A stretch of 64,000 nt of DNA from an uncultured Ilumatobacter sp. (GCA_905480335.1 CAJQPY010000010.1:1-64000), one strand, 5' to 3'. Positions 45,039 to 55,691 are shown, counted from the stretch's first letter. Notes: generated by a model from the letters alone, not told the origin. Translations and numbers: made by a program.

Positions 45039-47684
45039 ATGTCTTACGTATTTAGCTTCGACCACAAGCACCGCCGTCCTCCAATGGAGTACAAGGACCT
45101 GCTCGGCGGAAAGGGAGCCAATCTTGCGGAGATGACCTCGGTTCTTAGGCTTCCTGTCCCCCCAGGCTTCACGATCTCGACCGATGCCTGTCGCGACTAT
45201 ATGGACACTGGTTGGCCCGACGGACTCGATGACGAGATTGCGGCTCAGGTCTTCAAGCTCGAAATGGAGATGGGTCGCAAGCTCGGTGATCCGCATGATC
45301 CGTTGCTGGTGTCGGTGCGCTCTGGCGCCAAATTTTCGATGCCGGGGATGATGGACACCGTCCTAAACCTCGGCCTCAACAACGAGAGCGTCGAGGGCCT
45401 CGCGGCGGTCACGAACAACGATCGCTTCGCGTATGACTCGTATCGTCGTTTCATCGCGATGTACGGCCGCATCGTGCTCGGTGTCGACGGCGAACTGTTT
45501 GAAACACCGCTGGAAGCAGCCAAGGTCAAGCTTGGAACGACAAACGACGCGGATCTCGACGTCGGTGTGTTGAAGGGCTTGTGCGCGATCTATCTCAAGG
45601 CCGTCAAGAAGGCGACAGGTGAGGAATTTCCGCAGCGGCCGAGTTTGCAGTTGCGTGGCGCTGTTGAGGCCGTCTTTGCGTCCTGGGATGGTGCCCGAGC
45701 GATCGCTTACCGCGTCCGCGAGAAGATCAGCCACGACCTCGGTACGGCGGTCAACGTCCAGGCCATGGTTTTCGGCAACCGCGACGACAGTTCGGCCACG
45801 GGCGTCGGATTCACGCGAAACGCTGCGACCGGAGAGAACAAACCGTACGGCGACTTCCTCATCAATGCGCAGGGCGAAGACGTGGTGGCGGGAATCCGCA
45901 ACACCGAGACTCTCGACGAGATGAAACGTGCTTTCCCCGAGATTTACAGGGATCTGCTTGACATCTTCATTCGTCTCGAAGCGCATTACACCGACATGTG
46001 CGACACCGAGTTCACCATCGAGCAGGGGAAGCTCTGGATGCTGCAGACTCGGGTCGGTAAGCGCACCGGTGCCGCCGCACTGAAAATGGCCGTTGAAATG
46101 ACCAAAGGCACGAAGGACGGCATGGGAGGCCGGTGGCAGATCAGTAGGGATGAGGCGGTCCTGCGTGTAACCGAGGAGCACCTCGACTCCGTGCTCCACC
46201 CCCAATTCGCCAAAGCCGGCAAAACGCTGACCAATGGGCTCGGCGCTTCGCCAGGTGCCGCAGTGGGCAAGGTGTACTTCACCGCTGACGACGCAGTCGA
46301 TGCCGATGAGCGCGGCGAACCCGTCGTGCTTGTTCGGAGCGAGACGAGTCCCGAGGATGTGCACGGCATGATGGTTGCCCAGGGCATCTTGACCGCTCGC
46401 GGTGGTCTCGTCAGTCACGCAGCTGTCGTGGCGCGTGGCTGGGGTACGCCTGCGGTCGTGGGCGCCGAGGAGATCAAGATCCACGGCAAACAGTTCATCG
46501 TCGGCGACGTGGTCGTCGAGGAGGGCGACGAAATCTCACTCGACGGCACCACTGGCACTGTTGTGCTTGGAGCGATGGCTATGGAAGACGCTAAGCCGCC
46601 GGCTGAGTTTGATGTTCTGTTGAAGTGGGCCGACCGGATCCGCAAGGGAAAGCTCGCCGTGCGGGCCAACGCCGACACCGGTGAGGATGCGACGAATGCT
46701 CGCGAACTCGGCGCCGAGGGCATCGGTCTCTGCCGGACCGAGCACATGTTCCTTGCTCCGGACCGGCTCCCGATTGTTCGCGAAATGATCCTTGCGTCGA
46801 CTGCGAAGCAGGAAGCAGCGTCGCTCGAAAAGCTGCGTCAGGCCCAAGAGGCTGACTTCACCGAAGTCCTCGACGCAATGGATGGTCTGCCCGTGACGAT
46901 TCGTCTGCTCGATCCGCCCCTCCACGAGTTCCTTCCCTCCGTTGAGGAGTTGAGGGTAAAGCAGGCCGAGAAGGGCAGGCTCACCAGGAAAGACGAGAGC
47001 ATGCTTGAAGCTGCGGAGGCCTGGGCAGAGCACAATCCCATGATCGGTACCCGTGGCGTTCGCCTTGGTGTGATCAAGCCAGGCCTCTACGCAATGCAGG
47101 TGCGGGCGCTGCTCGCTGCCGCAGCGAAGCTTCGCGACGACGGCAAGAAGCCGATTGTCGAGATCATGATCCCGCTTACGGTCACTCGCGAAGAGCTCGC
47201 CCTCGCACGCAGCTGGGTCCAAGAAGAAATCGACGCGGCGCTTGCCGGGATGAAGAAGAAGCCGGTCATTACAATTGGAACGATGGTCGAGACCCCGCGA
47301 GCGGCGATTCGTGCCGACGAACTGGCTGAAGTGTCGGACTTTTTCAGCTTTGGTACGAACGACCTGACTCAGCTGACTTTCGGATTTAGCCGAGACGACG
47401 TCGAGAGCCGGATGATGCCGGCCTACCTCGAGCAGGGACTGCTTAAGCGGAATCCGTTTGACACCATCGATCAAGACGGCGTTGGAGACCTCGTGCGCAT
47501 CGGTGCTGAGCGGGGTCGGGCGACGAAGCCAGGCTTGAAGCTCGGTGTTTGCGGTGAGCATGGCGGCGACCCAGAGTCGATCGACCTCTTCTACCGTGCC
47601 GGTCTTGACTACGTGTCATGCAGCCCGTTTCGGGTGCCGATCGCTCGCCTGAGTGCCGCTCAGGCGATCCTCAATAACGCCTGA
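45039..47684 (+). CDS. ppdK: pyruvate, phosphate dikinase
   Basis: An 881-residue enzyme interconverting pyruvate, ATP and phosphate with PEP, AMP and pyrophosphate. The N-terminal nucleotide-grasp domain begins with LLGGKGANLAEMT; the phosphohistidine domain carries LTARGGLVSHAAVVARGWG (catalytic His near residue 455); the C-terminal PEP/pyruvate barrel ends with the catalytic Cys in GVCGEHGGDPES. It supports gluconeogenic or reversible glycolytic flux. ATG 45039 is used; TATGCT lies 10 bases upstream. Confidence 0.95.
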   Translation: MSYVFSFDHKHRRPPMEYKDLLGGKGANLAEMTSVLRLPVPPGFTISTDACRDYMDTGWPDGLDDEIAAQVFKLEMEMGRKLGDPHDPLLVSVRSGAKFSMPGMMDTVLNLGLNNESVEGLAAVTNNDRFAYDSYRRFIAMYGRIVLGVDGELFETPLEAAKVKLGTTNDADLDVGVLKGLCAIYLKAVKKATGEEFPQRPSLQLRGAVEAVFASWDGARAIAYRVREKISHDLGTAVNVQAMVFGNRDDSSATGVGFTRNAATGENKPYGDFLINAQGEDVVAGIRNTETLDEMKRAFPEIYRDLLDIFIRLEAHYTDMCDTEFTIEQGKLWMLQTRVGKRTGAAALKMAVEMTKGTKDGMGGRWQISRDEAVLRVTEEHLDSVLHPQFAKAGKTLTNGLGASPGAAVGKVYFTADDAVDADERGEPVVLVRSETSPEDVHGMMVAQGILTARGGLVSHAAVVARGWGTPAVVGAEEIKIHGKQFIVGDVVVEEGDEISLDGTTGTVVLGAMAMEDAKPPAEFDVLLKWADRIRKGKLAVRANADTGEDATNARELGAEGIGLCRTEHMFLAPDRLPIVREMILASTAKQEAASLEKLRQAQEADFTEVLDAMDGLPVTIRLLDPPLHEFLPSVEELRVKQAEKGRLTRKDESMLEAAEAWAEHNPMIGTRGVRLGVIKPGLYAMQVRALLAAAAKLRDDGKKPIVEIMIPLTVTREELALARSWVQEEIDAALAGMKKKPVITIGTMVETPRAAIRADELAEVSDFFSFGTNDLTQLTFGFSRDDVESRMMPAYLEQGLLKRNPFDTIDQDGVGDLVRIGAERGRATKPGLKLGVCGEHGGDPESIDLFYRAGLDYVSCSPFRVPIARLSAAQAILNNA

Positions 47685-47705
47685 TTGACCTCGCTATTTT
47701 CGGGC

Positions 47706-47720
47706 ATGATGGAGGAGTGA
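47706..47720 (+). other. four-codon mini-ORF before terC
   Basis: ATG ATG GAG GAG TGA lies between TATTTT (47695-47700) and terC. Its TGA shares its A with the terC ATG (TGATG), and the GAG codons form the GGAGGAG ribosome binding site. Translation of a leaderless transcript could start here and re-initiate at terC. Confidence 0.35.
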
Positions 47721-48739
47721 TGTCTTTCATGTCCGGAATGCTGGCTGAGAGCGGGCGCAAGTCGAACTTTGCAGACATCGACGTTGCTGGATGGCAGTGG
47801 GCTGTTCTCCTCGGCCTGATCGTCTTAATGCTCCTAGTCGACCTACTTGTCGTTCACAAAGAAGCGCACGAGGTGTCGACTAAGGAGGCTGCGATCGAGT
47901 CGGCTGTCTGGATCACCGTTGGCGTTGCGTTTACGGGTGTTGTTTGGTGGTGGTTCGGGTCGCAGGCCGGCGGCGAATACATCTCCGGGTATCTCATCGA
48001 AAAGAGTCTGAGCGTCGACAACGTTTTTGTCTGGGCTTTGATCATGGGGTACTTCGCTGTACCGCAGCGATATCAACACCGGGTTCTGTTTTGGGGCATC
48101 TTTGGGGCGTTGGCGCTCCGTGCTGTTTTCATCTTCGCCGGTGTTGCGCTGATCGAACGGTTCGACTGGATTCTCTACGTCTTCGGGGCGTTCCTGCTGT
48201 ACACGGCCGGCAAGCTCATCTTCACCGACAACGATCATGTGGATCCGGGCAACTCCAAGTTCTTGAAGTTCGTCAACCGCTTCGTCCCCTCGACCGATGA
48301 GTACGACGGGCAGAGGCTGTTCACCAAGAAGAATGGCAAACGGCTGGCTACCCCGCTGTTTGCGGTGCTGATGCTGGTCGAGGCGACCGACGTCGTATTC
48401 GCCGTCGACTCCGTGCCCGCAGTGCTGGCCGTCTCGAATGAGCAGTTCATCGTTTTTGCCTCGAATGCGTTCGCAATACTTGGGCTTCGGGCGTTGTACT
48501 TCCTGCTAGCCGACATGCATTCACGGTTCACGTATCTTCAGGAGGGGCTGGCGATCATCCTCGCATTCGTCGGCGTCAAAATGATTATCGCCGAGTGGTA
48601 TCACATCCCGACAGGGCTTTCGTTGGGCATCATCGCAATTGTGCTCACCGCATCAATCGGTTTTTCTCTTAAGGATGCACGTCGTGCTGAACGAGAGGCC
48701 AAGTTGGTCGAGTCGGCGTTCGACGACACAAGTGAGTGA
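47720..48739 (+). CDS. TerC-family membrane protein
   Basis: A protein of about 339 residues with nine hydrophobic helices, of the TerC/Alx group. Conserved charged residues lie in VHKEAHEV, EKSLSVDNVFVWALIM, VEATDVVFAVDSVPA and LRALYFLLADMHSRF. Members of this family are linked to manganese export or tellurite/pH responses, but the window has no ter genes. The start overlaps a mini-ORF stop as TGATG; the GTG at 47717 is too close to GGAGG to be the better choice. Confidence 0.85.
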   Translation: MSFMSGMLAESGRKSNFADIDVAGWQWAVLLGLIVLMLLVDLLVVHKEAHEVSTKEAAIESAVWITVGVAFTGVVWWWFGSQAGGEYISGYLIEKSLSVDNVFVWALIMGYFAVPQRYQHRVLFWGIFGALALRAVFIFAGVALIERFDWILYVFGAFLLYTAGKLIFTDNDHVDPGNSKFLKFVNRFVPSTDEYDGQRLFTKKNGKRLATPLFAVLMLVEATDVVFAVDSVPAVLAVSNEQFIVFASNAFAILGLRALYFLLADMHSRFTYLQEGLAIILAFVGVKMIIAEWYHIPTGLSLGIIAIVLTASIGFSLKDARRAEREAKLVESAFDDTSE

Positions 48740-48770
48740 GATGCGCCGGTCGCAGCCGCACGCCATGCGT

Positions 48771-50768
48771 TCACACAAACTGGGGTGCTGCGAGCGGAGT
48801 CAACTGCTGTTCAGTGGTGAATTCCAAGTCCCCGGACTCCGTGAGGTCAAATCGTCGGCTCGGGTGAGGGCCAGCACAGAGCCACGTTGCGAAGCGCTCA
48901 GCGTCGAGTGGCCGTGACACTGCGTAACCCTGAGCGACGTTGCACCCGAGGTCGTGAAGTTGCTGGAGAACTTGCTTGCTCTCGACACCTTCAGCCACCA
49001 CTTCAAGTCCGAGGTTGTGCCCGAGGGCAATTGTCGACCGGACGATGACTTCATCCTGCTGGTCGATCAACATGTTCACGATGAAGCTCTGGTCGACTTT
49101 TAACTCGCTGACTGGAAGTTGGCGCAGATCTTTGAGCGACGAGTACCCCGTACCGAAATCGTCGATCGCCAGATGCACACCGAGTTCGTGGAGCTCCTGA
49201 ATCGTCGAGCGGGAGCGGTAAGCCTCGATGGGCAATGAGGACTCCGCAATTTCGAGCGTGAGCGATCCGGGGTTCACCCCGTGTTGCGACAGGTAATGGC
49301 CAACCCGCGCGGCGAGGTTCGCATCGAGGAGGTCGTGCGTCGACAAGTTGACCGACAATGAGAGTTGATGGCCGGTGTTGTGAAAGTGGCGGAGCTCGAC
49401 TATGCCTTGGGCGAGCACGGTGTCAGTCAACTGCTTGATCAAGCCGGTGTCCTCGGCAATCCGGATGAAATCTTTTGGAGGCACAGACCCGCGGGCATGG
49501 TGATTCCAACGCGCGAACGCTTCGGCGCCTGTGATGAGGCCAGTGGCTAGATCTAGTCTCGGTTGGTACGCCACAGAGAGTTCTCCATCGTCAAGTGACC
49601 GACGGAGGTCGCCGAGCATCGAGAGTCGAGCGGGAGTTCGTCGGTCTAGCTCGGAGCGGAAGACCTCGACGCCGGCATGCCGTGACTTGGCGTTGTACAT
49701 GGCAATGTCGGCGTGTCGCAGTGCAGTCTCTGGGTCCGAGGCGTTCGCTGAGATTTCGGCAATCCCGATGCTGGCTGTAACGACGAGTTGGAGCCCGTTG
49801 AGTGTTACCGGCTGAGCCGCTGCGTCGACGCACGCGTGGGCGAGTTGGATGACGTCGTCTTCGGAGTGTCCAACGGTGACGACGGCAAATTCGTCACCAG
49901 CGAGTCGTGCCAAAAAGTCGGTTGGGCCGAGCTGGTTCGTGATGCGTCGCGTGAACTCGATGAGCAATTCGTCACCAGCATGATGCCCGAGCGTGTCGTT
50001 CACTTCCTTGAAACGGTCGAGGTCCATCATCATCACGTACCGGTTTTGCTGGTCGACGTTTTCGATGCTTGCGGCAGCGAGATGTCGCTGCAAGGTCGTC
50101 CGGTTTGGCAGACCGGTGAGTGCATCGTGCCTGGCTTCGTACTGCATCTGACGATGCAGCAGGCTCCGTCGGAGGCTCTCAGCGAGATGATCTGCCAGGC
50201 TTCGTGCGCGGTCGACGTCGCAGGTTTCGAATTCGGTCGTTGAGGGGTTCTGCCGAGTCATAATCACGACACCCATAGTTCCGATGTCATCGTTAACCCG
50301 TGCAGCAAGTGCGTGATCGCAGCCAGCGAAACCAGTGAAGCCTGATGCGGCAAGCTCCGCACCCGTCAGGGCTACTACCGATGCGTCGTGGATGAGGCTC
50401 AGCCAGTCGGCCGATGTCATCTCATGCGCGATCTGCGGGGAGTCGTCTGTGGTAAAGACCTGAGTCTCTGCGCCCGCAGCAACGACGGCGAGTAGCGCGA
50501 AGTCTGCGCGAAGAATTCGAGAAGCTTCGGAGATCGCCATCTCTCCGATTTCTTCGAGATCTAGTGACCGACCGATTCGCCCTGCGAATCCGTGGATGGC
50601 ACGGAGGTCTTTGAGTTGCTGTTCGAGCCGCCCATGTCGGCGCATCAGATACCACAACGCAGTAACGGGAACGGCGGTGAGCAGGGTCAAGGTCAAAGCG
50701 ACCCAGAACAGAGCTAGGGGTGCACCTGACGTTGTTGCATTCATGATGAACACCCAAACAGCCTCCAA
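48771..50768 (-). CDS. GGDEF-EAL protein with membrane anchor and GAF-like domain
   Basis: A 665-residue cyclic-di-GMP regulator. One N-terminal transmembrane helix (about 17-41) is followed by a GAF-like sensor region (about 55-205), a diguanylate cyclase domain with FLARLAGDEFAVV, and a phosphodiesterase domain. The cyclase motif is AGDEF, a form that can be active. The EAL motif is EAFARW, but the other metal ligands are kept: VNLSTHDL, LEIAESS, IDDFGTGYSSL, LKVDQSF, VVAEGVES and AQGYAVSRP. Both activities remain possible. A second ATG at 50744 is an alternative start. Confidence 0.9.
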   Translation of the reverse strand: MEAVWVFIMNATTSGAPLALFWVALTLTLLTAVPVTALWYLMRRHGRLEQQLKDLRAIHGFAGRIGRSLDLEEIGEMAISEASRILRADFALLAVVAAGAETQVFTTDDSPQIAHEMTSADWLSLIHDASVVALTGAELAASGFTGFAGCDHALAARVNDDIGTMGVVIMTRQNPSTTEFETCDVDRARSLADHLAESLRRSLLHRQMQYEARHDALTGLPNRTTLQRHLAAASIENVDQQNRYVMMMDLDRFKEVNDTLGHHAGDELLIEFTRRITNQLGPTDFLARLAGDEFAVVTVGHSEDDVIQLAHACVDAAAQPVTLNGLQLVVTASIGIAEISANASDPETALRHADIAMYNAKSRHAGVEVFRSELDRRTPARLSMLGDLRRSLDDGELSVAYQPRLDLATGLITGAEAFARWNHHARGSVPPKDFIRIAEDTGLIKQLTDTVLAQGIVELRHFHNTGHQLSLSVNLSTHDLLDANLAARVGHYLSQHGVNPGSLTLEIAESSLPIEAYRSRSTIQELHELGVHLAIDDFGTGYSSLKDLRQLPVSELKVDQSFIVNMLIDQQDEVIVRSTIALGHNLGLEVVAEGVESKQVLQQLHDLGCNVAQGYAVSRPLDAERFATWLCAGPHPSRRFDLTESGDLEFTTEQQLTPLAAPQFV

Positions 50769-51279
50769 CGTCGCGCTGTCGGAGCCGCTGCTGCGGCGTT
50801 TTCGCGAGAGTGAAGGCTTTTGCCCTCCGGTGGTTGCAATGTCACTTCAGTGTGCTCCTGAAAGAAGCCATCGGCCGCAACTCAGGAAAACTTGAAGGAA
50901 TTAGGCCGGTTTTATTGGGCGAGTGGAGTCACTTCAGGGGATTCTGCCCCTGTGTGCGCCGCCCCAGCAGGCCGTCAACATGCACGCAATGACGTCACCG
51001 GTGTCACCGATGTCCGATGCAACGCTGGCGTATCGCTTTGTGAACCGTGCGTAGCGGCTGCGTTGCCTGCCAGGTCGGCATGAACGGAATTTGCTCTGGC
51101 TTACGTGTTCGAGCCTCCGATCAACTGGGTTGTCCGGTGCGCAGTGCCTTGTACTGGCCAAGCGTCAGGTCTGCGTGCACGCAGGCTCTTCATGTGAGCG
51201 CCGGGTGCAGCGCCGTCAGGGTTCCAAATGCCGTCGCGACGTAGCGGGCAGGCCGAATCGGTGCAACTAGCCTTGCGGC
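50769..51279. other. divergent intergenic region before dnaG
   Basis: About 510 bases between the GGDEF-EAL gene and dnaG. No gene, RNA or repeat was recognised. The right end holds the dnaG -10 box. Confidence 0.4.
51268..51273 (+). promoter_or_regulatory. -10 box of dnaG
   Basis: TAGCCT, six bases before the ATG at 51280. Confidence 0.5.
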
Positions 51280-53031
51280 ATGGGCATAGCGGACGATGAC
51301 ATCGACAAGATCCGTTCCACGGTGTCGATCGTTGATCTCGTCGGCGGGTACGTCGCGCTTAAGCGTGTTGGGCGCAACTGGTCAGGTTTGTGTCCGTTCC
51401 ACGCCGAGAAGTCGCCGTCGTTCTATGTTCGAGAAGAAACCGGGCGTTACAAATGCTTTGGCTGCGACAAGGGTGGCGACGTCTTCACGTTCGTTCAGGA
51501 GATTGAACACACTGATTTCCCTGGATCGGTGGAGCACCTCGCCGCCAAGGCAGGGATTTCGCTCAACTACACAACGACGGGCCAGTCGAAGGAGCGGGCC
51601 AAGCGCAAGAAGTTGACGCAGGCGATGGGCGATGCCGTCGAGTGGTACCACGAGCGCCTCCTTAGCGACCCGGATGCGCGGGCCGCCCGGGACTACCTAC
51701 GTCAACGTGACCTGCACGGAGACGTAGCGCGTCATTTCAAGCTCGGGTGGGCCCCTGACGATTGGGATCTGCTCGCACGGGAGCTCGGCCAACCTACCGA
51801 TGTGCTTCAGGACGTGGGTCTCGCATTCCGCAATAGGAGGAACCGCATGCAGGACGCGTTCCGCGCTCGAGTTATGTTTCCGATTTTCTCCGAGTCGGGT
51901 GAGGCGCTTGCGTTCGGTGGGCGGGTTCTTCCAGGCTCGGACGACCCGGCAAAGTACAAGAACAGTTCCGAGACGCCGATCTATACGAAGTCCAAAACCC
52001 TTTACGGTCTGAATTGGGCCAAGGCCGATGCCGCCAAGGTCGATCAGATCATTGTCTGTGAGGGCTACACCGACGTGATCGGCTTCCACCAGGCTGGTGT
52101 CCCTCGTGCGGTCGCAACATGTGGAACCGCGTTGACCGAAGAGCACGTGCGGCTACTCAAGCGGTATGCGAGCCGCGTTGTGCTGTCGTTCGACGCCGAT
52201 GCAGCCGGCCAGGGTGCTGCCGAGCGCTTCTACGAGTGGGAACAGAAGCATCAGGTCGAGGTCTCCGTCGCTCGACTCCCGGCGGGCAAGGATCCCGGCG
52301 ACCTCGCACGATCGAACCCTGAGGCATTAGCTAAAGCGGTCGGTGAGCCCCTGCCGTTTTTGGGCTTTCGCCTGCAACGAACGATGGGAACGCGGCGCCT
52401 CGATTCACCTGAGCAGCGCGCCCGGCTGGCCGAAGAGGCCATGGCCGTCGTCAACGAGCACCCCAATCCGAACGTTCGTAAGCTCTACGCTGGCGAGGTA
52501 GCTGCCCAGGTCGGCCTTCCGGTGGCCGACCTCGTCAAGCTTGCCGAGCGCGGTGTGCGTCGTCCGTCGATTGACGTGAAGACGAATCAGCGCTCGGGAC
52601 CGATGGAGAACGCTGAGTTTGCAGCACTCGTGCTGCTTGTGCAGCAGTGGGACTCGATCGCCGAGTGGCTCATCGAGGGGCTCTTCGACAACGACGCCAA
52701 CCGTCTGGCCTTTCTTGCGTTGGCCGACCAAGGTGACCTCAATGGAGCTCTCGATGTGGCTCCGCCCGATGCGCGCGAGGTGCTGGAGCGCGCATCGGTA
52801 GCCGACCTCGACCTCGATGCCACCGTGGAGGCACAGTCGCTGATCGCAGCCGCGATACGGCGCGAACTCCGGCATCGCACGGGGTTGACCGACCCGATGT
52901 CGTTGGAAGAGGACCGCGCCGCCCGCCTGGATTTGATGGCACTCGGCGAGACCGACACCGATCGCGCTCTGGCAGCATCCACGTCATTGCTAGGTTGGCT
53001 GCATCGACGAACAGAAGAGCGCTCCGACTGA
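51280..53031 (+). CDS. dnaG: DNA primase
   Basis: A 583-residue primase that lays down RNA primers for replication. The zinc-binding domain is [13 protein letters not shown] ... [11 protein letters not shown] (Cys/His/Cys/Cys, about 38-70). The TOPRIM core includes [16 protein letters not shown] and SFDADAAGQ. The helicase-binding C-terminal part follows and is short. It is followed, one base after its stop, by the sigma factor gene, which keeps the dnaG-rpoD part of the classical macromolecular-synthesis arrangement. Confidence 0.94.
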   Translation: MGIADDDIDKIRSTVSIVDLVGGYVALKRVGRNWSGLCPFHAEKSPSFYVREETGRYKCFGCDKGGDVFTFVQEIEHTDFPGSVEHLAAKAGISLNYTTTGQSKERAKRKKLTQAMGDAVEWYHERLLSDPDARAARDYLRQRDLHGDVARHFKLGWAPDDWDLLARELGQPTDVLQDVGLAFRNRRNRMQDAFRARVMFPIFSESGEALAFGGRVLPGSDDPAKYKNSSETPIYTKSKTLYGLNWAKADAAKVDQIIVCEGYTDVIGFHQAGVPRAVATCGTALTEEHVRLLKRYASRVVLSFDADAAGQGAAERFYEWEQKHQVEVSVARLPAGKDPGDLARSNPEALAKAVGEPLPFLGFRLQRTMGTRRLDSPEQRARLAEEAMAVVNEHPNPNVRKLYAGEVAAQVGLPVADLVKLAERGVRRPSIDVKTNQRSGPMENAEFAALVLLVQQWDSIAEWLIEGLFDNDANRLAFLALADQGDLNGALDVAPPDAREVLERASVADLDLDATVEAQSLIAAAIRRELRHRTGLTDPMSLEEDRAARLDLMALGETDTDRALAASTSLLGWLHRRTEERSD

Positions 53032-53032
53032 A

Positions 53033-54322
53033 ATGACCGCGTCGACCGGCGGCGCGCAAGCGGCGCTTGCGGTGCCGGTGGTCGGAGTGGATCAACTGGA
53101 ATGGGACGCGCTCGTTGAGCGCGGTCGAGCAAACGGTGAGGTCCACGCCGACCAAGTGAGTCACGTACTTCGCCACGTCGAGTTGAACGAGACGGTGCTG
53201 ACCGACGTCCAGCTGGCGTTTTCTGGGGCAGGCATCGCCATCGACGACAAGCTGGACCCCGACGACGATTATGACCGTGATGAAACGCCGGTTGGGCTAC
53301 GCCGTGAAGTCGTGGTCGAAAACGATGCCGACGAGCAGTTGTTGAGCCGACGTCGTCAGCGGAGGACTAAGAAGCGAAGCCCGAAGGCAGAAGGCGGATC
53401 GGCCGACGCTGTCCGGATGTACTTGCGTGAGATTGGCCAGGTCGACCTCCTCACCATCGACGACGAACGTCGGCTCGCCCAGCTCATCGAAGAGGGCAAA
53501 ATCGCTGCAGAAAAAATTGATGCCGCCAACGAGGAGGGAACGCCCCTTGACGGCGCCGAGGACCGCATGCTCACACGTGCGGTCAAGCGCGGTGAGCGAG
53601 CAAAGTCTGAGCTGACTCAAGCCAACCTTCGGCTTGTCGTCAGCATCGCCAAACGATATTCCGGACGCGGCATGCAGCTGCTGGACCTAGTGCAAGAGGG
53701 CAACCTTGGGCTGATGCGGGCAGTCGAGAAGTTCGACTACACGAAAGGTTTCAAGTTCTCGACCTATGCGACTTGGTGGATCCGTCAAGCGATCACCAGG
53801 TCGATCGCCGACCAGGCGCGCACAATTCGAATTCCGGTCCACATGGTGGAGCACATGAATCGCGTGACGCGAGCCAAGCGCACGATGCATCAAGAACTCG
53901 AGCGTGAGCCGACCATCGAGGAACTAGCCCAACGCGTACAGCTCGAACCGGAACGCGTCCGAGAACTTCTGCGCTACTCACAGGACCCGCTGTCGCTCGA
54001 TTCACCTGTGGGCGAGGAAGACGAATCGAATCTTGGTGACTTCATCCAGGACGAAGCGGCAGACAACCCAGCTGACGCAGCAACGAAGGCGATGTTGGAG
54101 GTCGCAGTCGGCGAGGTGCTCAGCGAGCTGTCCGAACGCGAACAAGAGATTGTCCGACTGCGCTTCGGCCTCGACGGCGGCCAGGCGAAGACGCTCGAAG
54201 AGGTCGGTAAGGCATTCGGCGTTACCCGCGAACGGATCCGCCAGATCGAGGCGAAGACTCTCGCCAAGCTGCGCCATCCGCAACGCAGCCAACGCCTCCG
54301 TGAATTTCTCGAAGTCGAATAG
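53033..54322 (+). CDS. sigA: principal sigma factor (SigA/RpoD type)
   Basis: A 429-residue sigma-70. Region 1.2 is [13 protein letters not shown] (about 123-135), region 2 runs from [21 protein letters not shown] through [14 protein letters not shown] to [19 protein letters not shown], region 3 contains [13 protein letters not shown], and region 4.2 is [29 protein letters not shown]. The promoter-recognition residues of region 2.4 are present, which fits the TANNNT -10 boxes seen around the window. It could be named rpoD or sigA; principal rather than alternative is likely from its completeness and place next to dnaG. Confidence 0.93.
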   Translation: MTASTGGAQAALAVPVVGVDQLEWDALVERGRANGEVHADQVSHVLRHVELNETVLTDVQLAFSGAGIAIDDKLDPDDDYDRDETPVGLRREVVVENDADEQLLSRRRQRRTKKRSPKAEGGSADAVRMYLREIGQVDLLTIDDERRLAQLIEEGKIAAEKIDAANEEGTPLDGAEDRMLTRAVKRGERAKSELTQANLRLVVSIAKRYSGRGMQLLDLVQEGNLGLMRAVEKFDYTKGFKFSTYATWWIRQAITRSIADQARTIRIPVHMVEHMNRVTRAKRTMHQELEREPTIEELAQRVQLEPERVRELLRYSQDPLSLDSPVGEEDESNLGDFIQDEAADNPADAATKAMLEVAVGEVLSELSEREQEIVRLRFGLDGGQAKTLEEVGKAFGVTRERIRQIEAKTLAKLRHPQRSQRLREFLEVE

Positions 54323-54361
54323 AATCAGCCCACGCAAGTCGGCGAACTCTGGAGTACCCCT

Positions 54362-54643
54362 GTGCCCACGATGGTGTACATGTTCCCTTCCGACGACATC
54401 ACCCTCGACTGCCGGACCTGCGTCGCAGTGAACACGACTGCCTGCGAGGACTGCATCGTGAACCATCTGCTGGCGAACGACGCTGGCCCAATCGACTTCG
54501 TCCCGACGTTGCGTCGCACCTATGTGAGCGACACCGATCGAGTTGTCGACCTGTTCGCAGGTGCGGGCCTGCTCGACGAAGATTCGTACTCCGTTTCCTT
54601 CGAAGCCTTCGAATTGCTCGACGTTCCCCAGCTTGCCCGTTGA
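54362..54643 (+). CDS. small Cys-rich hypothetical protein
   Basis: A 93-residue protein with a Cys cluster, CRTCVAVNTTACEDCIVNHLL (about 17-37), that looks like a four-Cys zinc-binding site. The rest is acidic. Start GTG 54362 follows GGAG about eight bases upstream. It lies 39 bases after sigA. No family is recognised. Confidence 0.6.
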   Translation: MPTMVYMFPSDDITLDCRTCVAVNTTACEDCIVNHLLANDAGPIDFVPTLRRTYVSDTDRVVDLFAGAGLLDEDSYSVSFEAFELLDVPQLAR

Positions 54644-54650
54644 CGGCTCC

Positions 54651-54656
54651 TACGAT
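54651..54656 (+). promoter_or_regulatory. -10 box of the hypothetical membrane-anchored gene
   Basis: TACGAT, six bases before the ATG at 54663. It selects this internal start. Confidence 0.5.
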
Positions 54657-54662
54657 GCGGCC

Positions 54663-55691
54663 ATGACCGACGGTGATGACGACACGCTGCCCACCGGTCG
54701 GGCTGGAGTTGATCCGTTGATTGCCTATCCGCGCAAATCGACAGGCGAGACCGGGCAAATGGAGCGACCGGGCGATCACACGCCATGGTGGTTTATCCCT
54801 GGCATGTTCGCAGTCGCGCTCGGACTCATCGGACTTTTGGTGTTCATCAACGATCGGCGTTCCGTCGATGATGCTGCAGCCCCGGCGCCGAAAGTGTCCG
54901 ACGCGCCCGTGCTGACCACTGAGGTGCCCGCAGCAGCGACCGAGCCGGTTCCAGTAGCTGAGCAGGCAACAACGGTGGAGGCTGCGTCGACGACCGTCGA
55001 TCCACGGATCGGTGATCTGCCCAAGCCTGGAGCGGTGCGAGTCGGGTCTGACGAGTACGAGATTGCATCGCGCTGCGAGGTGCACCTGCCATTTGATCCC
55101 GTCGATACCGAAACGCAACTGTCGAGCTATTTCTTCTTTGACAGCGGCGGGGTTCGCGGGCTTGTCGAGCGAGTGGTCGACGAAGCAGGGGACTCTGCAA
55201 CACGACTGGTCAGCGGCGCGTTGACGTCAACGACCGAGGTGTCCGAGGTCGGCAGCGCCGGTGCCTTCATTGCGTCGTTCGTCGGCGCCGACGTGGTCGT
55301 CAATCCGATGACGGACACAGACACCCAGTGTGGTGATCGTCTCGTCACGAATGAGCCGGGCCAATTCTCGGAGCCGCACACGAGGATCATTCTCGACATT
55401 TGTGTCGAATTTGGGTACCCGGCGGGAACGACGATCTCTGGGCTCACGTCGGAAGGCAACCGCTTCGAAATTCTTCAAGCGGGCGGAGAGCTGGCCGAGA
55501 TTGTTTTCGAACGTGAGCCCGATGACATTTTGCGTACTAGCGCGCCGGCCATCATTTTACGCACCGGCGACCAACTGTCGGCGTCGGGCGTGATCAGTAA
55601 CGGCACCGACGACCTCGACATCACTATTGACATCGGCACCACGACGACTGTCGACGAGGCCCGCAGGTGCACCCCTGCTGATCGGCTGTGA
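54663..55691 (+). CDS. membrane-anchored hypothetical protein
   Basis: A 342-residue protein: short cytoplasmic N-terminus, one transmembrane helix (about 42-61, WFIPGMFAVALGLIGLLVF), a Thr/Pro/Ala linker to about 115, and an extracytoplasmic domain with several Cys pairs. No family recognised. The start at 54663 is fixed by the -10 box; a longer frame overlaps the previous gene. It ends four bases inside queG. Confidence 0.65.
   Translation: MTDGDDDTLPTGRAGVDPLIAYPRKSTGETGQMERPGDHTPWWFIPGMFAVALGLIGLLVFINDRRSVDDAAAPAPKVSDAPVLTTEVPAAATEPVPVAEQATTVEAASTTVDPRIGDLPKPGAVRVGSDEYEIASRCEVHLPFDPVDTETQLSSYFFFDSGGVRGLVERVVDEAGDSATRLVSGALTSTTEVSEVGSAGAFIASFVGADVVVNPMTDTDTQCGDRLVTNEPGQFSEPHTRIILDICVEFGYPAGTTISGLTSEGNRFEILQAGGELAEIVFEREPDDILRTSAPAIILRTGDQLSASGVISNGTDDLDITIDIGTTTTVDEARRCTPADRL

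Noticed and set aside
45363-47561. Two minus-strand open frames of over 340 residues across ppdK
   Set aside because: Both are antisense to the well-conserved ppdK gene, lack start signals and have no recognisable domains.
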